NCBI GenBank assembly: GCA_045592745.1
Contig: JAZNVH010000020.1
Location: 1-14,977, forward strand
DNA: 14,977 nucleotides
Direction: 5' to 3'
DNA from: Aphodoplasma sp045592745
GTDB lineage: Bacteria; Bacillota; Clostridia; UBA1381; UMGS1253
The notes beneath the pieces are model-generated. The model saw only the letters and a list, made by a program, of their open reading frames with translations, was not told where the DNA came from and made no database searches. Below, piece by piece: positions 13,770 to 14,977 of the stretch. The number at the start of each line of letters is the position of its first letter. The first letter of the stretch is position 1. Both the position numbers and the translations under genes were made by a program.

Positions 13770-14105
13770 ATGCCAAGAAGTTATAGACACATCAAAGATT
13801 ATGAAAAAGAGATAATGGAAATGAGAGAACAAGGGCTAACAGGGAGACAAATACAAGAGAAGTTTGGGTTCAGCAAAAAACAATATGAGAACTTCATTAC
13901 CAGATACAACAATAAGCAGAGAAAGTTGGCGGCAGGTATTGCATTAAAGAAAAAAGGCAGACCTCCAAAGGATTATGTTGTACACGAACAAGATAAAGTT
14001 GCCGAACTCAAATACATACTTGCTCGCAAAGATGCAAAAATTAAATCGCTAGAAATGGAAAATGAACTGATGCGGGATTTTCTCTCGCTCACAGAAAGGA
14101 AGTGA
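13770..14105 (+). CDS. IS3-family transposase OrfA
   Basis: A 111-residue DNA-binding protein that recognises the IS ends. Residues 1-55 form a helix-turn-helix (YEKEIMEMREQGLTGRQIQE, KFGFSKKQYENFITRY), followed by a basic linker with the AT-hook-like KKKGRPPK and a C-terminal coiled coil (residues about 72-108, DKVAELKYILARKDAKIKSL) for dimerisation or contact with OrfB. ATG 13770 follows GGGAGG (13756-13761) by eight bases. The stop TGA overlaps the orfB GTG in GTGA (14102-14105). Expression is likely limited by the hairpin at 13731-13761. Confidence 0.9.
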   Translation: MPRSYRHIKDYEKEIMEMREQGLTGRQIQEKFGFSKKQYENFITRYNNKQRKLAAGIALKKKGRPPKDYVVHEQDKVAELKYILARKDAKIKSLEMENELMRDFLSLTERK

Positions 14106-14956
14106 GAACAAGCATAAAATATATGGTAATATACCGTCACAAAGATAAATATTCAATCAGTGAAATGTGCAGATTCTTCAAAGTATCAAGAAGTGGATAT
14201 TATGGCTATGTATCACGAATGGAAATTCCTGCAAAAGACCTGCCTTTGGCTGAAAAGATAATAGAATGTCAATCAAAATGCGGTAAAACTTATGGCTATC
14301 GTAGAGTACATATATGGCTTGAAAGACAAGGAATATATCATAATCCCAAAACAATACTTCGTGTAATGCAGAAATACAATCTTTTATCTGTTATCAGAAG
14401 AAAGAAATATCGTAATTATGGCAAACATCTACATCGTTATCCAAATTTGTTGAATAGAGATTTTAATGCTGAACGACCAAATCAAAAATGGGTTACAGAC
14501 ATTTCGTATATTAAGACAAAACAAGGAACATTATACTTGTCGGTTATCAGGGATTTGTTTGACAACAGTATTGTTGCTTACAAGACCGGAACAGAGCAGA
14601 ATATTAACCTTGTACTTTCTACAATCAAAGAAGCGAAGAAAAAGGAAAAAGTCACTGCAGAGTTGCAGCTCCACAGTGACCAAGGCTTTCAATATACCTC
14701 ACAAGCATATTTCTGCCTTACAAAATCTTACGGCATTACTCCGTCAATGTCAAGACGAGGCAACCCATACGACAATGCTTTAGCTGAAAACTTCTTCTCT
14801 ATTCTTAAATCGGAATGTATAAGCCGCATCAAAATCAAAACGCGCGAGGAGGCTCGCCTCCTCATCGATGAGTATATCTATTTCTACAATCATGAACGCA
14901 TTCAACTAAAAACAAAACTGACACCACTTGAACAGCGATGCCAGTTTGTTGCTTAA
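14102..14956 (+). CDS. IS3-family transposase OrfB (DDE catalytic subunit)
   Basis: A 284-residue integrase-like protein that cuts and joins the IS ends. Residues about 45-105 are the HTH_21 domain (CGKTYGYRRVHIWLERQGI). The rve catalytic core has all acidic residues: Asp133 (WVTDISYI), Asp193 (LHSDQGFQY) and Glu229 (NPYDNALAENFFSILKSE), with 35 residues between the last two, the IS3-family spacing. The C terminus has YNHERIQLKTKLTPLEQR. It is one frame back from orfA and starts with GTG in GTGA, so it may be made by translational coupling; no classic A-run slippery site is visible at the junction. The GTG has only GGA close upstream. The gene is intact. Confidence 0.92.
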   Translation: MRTSIKYMVIYRHKDKYSISEMCRFFKVSRSGYYGYVSRMEIPAKDLPLAEKIIECQSKCGKTYGYRRVHIWLERQGIYHNPKTILRVMQKYNLLSVIRRKKYRNYGKHLHRYPNLLNRDFNAERPNQKWVTDISYIKTKQGTLYLSVIRDLFDNSIVAYKTGTEQNINLVLSTIKEAKKKEKVTAELQLHSDQGFQYTSQAYFCLTKSYGITPSMSRRGNPYDNALAENFFSILKSECISRIKIKTREEARLLIDEYIYFYNHERIQLKTKLTPLEQRCQFVA

Positions 14957-14977
14957 TTTAATATTTTCCTGCTTAGG

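Larger units (their letters stand above)
13690..14977 (+). mobile_element. IS3-family (IS150-like) insertion sequence, right end outside the window
   Basis: The element begins with a left inverted repeat at 13690, has overlapping orfA and orfB, and a DD(35)E transposase. The right repeat is not in the window: after the orfB stop (14956) only 21 bases remain. Both frames are intact, so the copy is potentially active. The insertion lies 38 bases after the M23 gene and may have separated that gene from its terminator. Confidence 0.9.

Noticed and set aside
14090..14106. Programmed -1 frameshift between orfA and orfB
   Set aside because: The usual slippery A-run is absent at the junction; the GTGA overlap fits translational coupling better, though a less common slip site cannot be excluded.

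Overview
The window comes from an AT-rich, spore-forming Firmicute, most likely a member of the Clostridia. The signs are a 23S-5S-tRNA-Asn arrangement, strong Shine-Dalgarno sites with frequent TTG starts, sigma-A-type promoters with 17-bp spacers, and a gene matching the clostridial spore-coat morphogenesis protein SipL. It reads as chromosome carrying a few small mobile or decayed pieces.

Layout. Bases 1-1060 hold the 3' end of a 23S rRNA gene, a 5S rRNA gene, a broken 5' half of tRNA-Asn, a GC-rich structured segment, an intact tRNA-Asn and a strong terminator. Bases 1061-4100 are an accessory stretch: a tRNA-Asn-like remnant, a secreted GH26-type lipoprotein with its own strong promoter, an XRE regulator whose 5' end overlaps a truncated membrane-protein fragment, and a cupin pseudogene with a nonsense codon and a frameshift. 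Bases 4200-5333 carry a DUF378 membrane protein, initiator tRNA-fMet and a divergent XRE regulator/48-residue protein cassette flanked by two nearly identical hairpins. Bases 5341-8470 hold sipL (minus strand) diverging from a PLP-dependent Orn/Lys/Arg decarboxylase. Bases 8501-11319 are minus-strand genes: a CPBP-family membrane protease and 5-formyltetrahydrofolate cyclo-ligase, which look like an operon, then a membrane glycosyltransferase with its own promoter. After a long untranslated region, 11942-13651 encodes a membrane-anchored LysM-G5-M23 cell-wall hydrolase. From 13690 to the end is an IS3-family (IS150-like) element whose right end lies outside the window.

How genes fit together. 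Envelope and spore functions recur: SipL, the M23 hydrolase, the membrane glycosyltransferase, the GH26 lipoprotein and the CPBP protease. They are not one pathway. Most units have their own promoter and terminator, several of the terminators being bidirectional. The most notable signals are (i) the tRNA-Asn fragment followed by an unidentified GC-rich structured segment, (ii) the XRE/small-protein cassette with paired operator-like palindromes beside tRNA-fMet, (iii) the XRE/DUF6512-like junction, and (iv) a hairpin in the IS that hides the transposase ribosome binding site only in read-through transcripts. No complete novel defence or metabolic system is evident.
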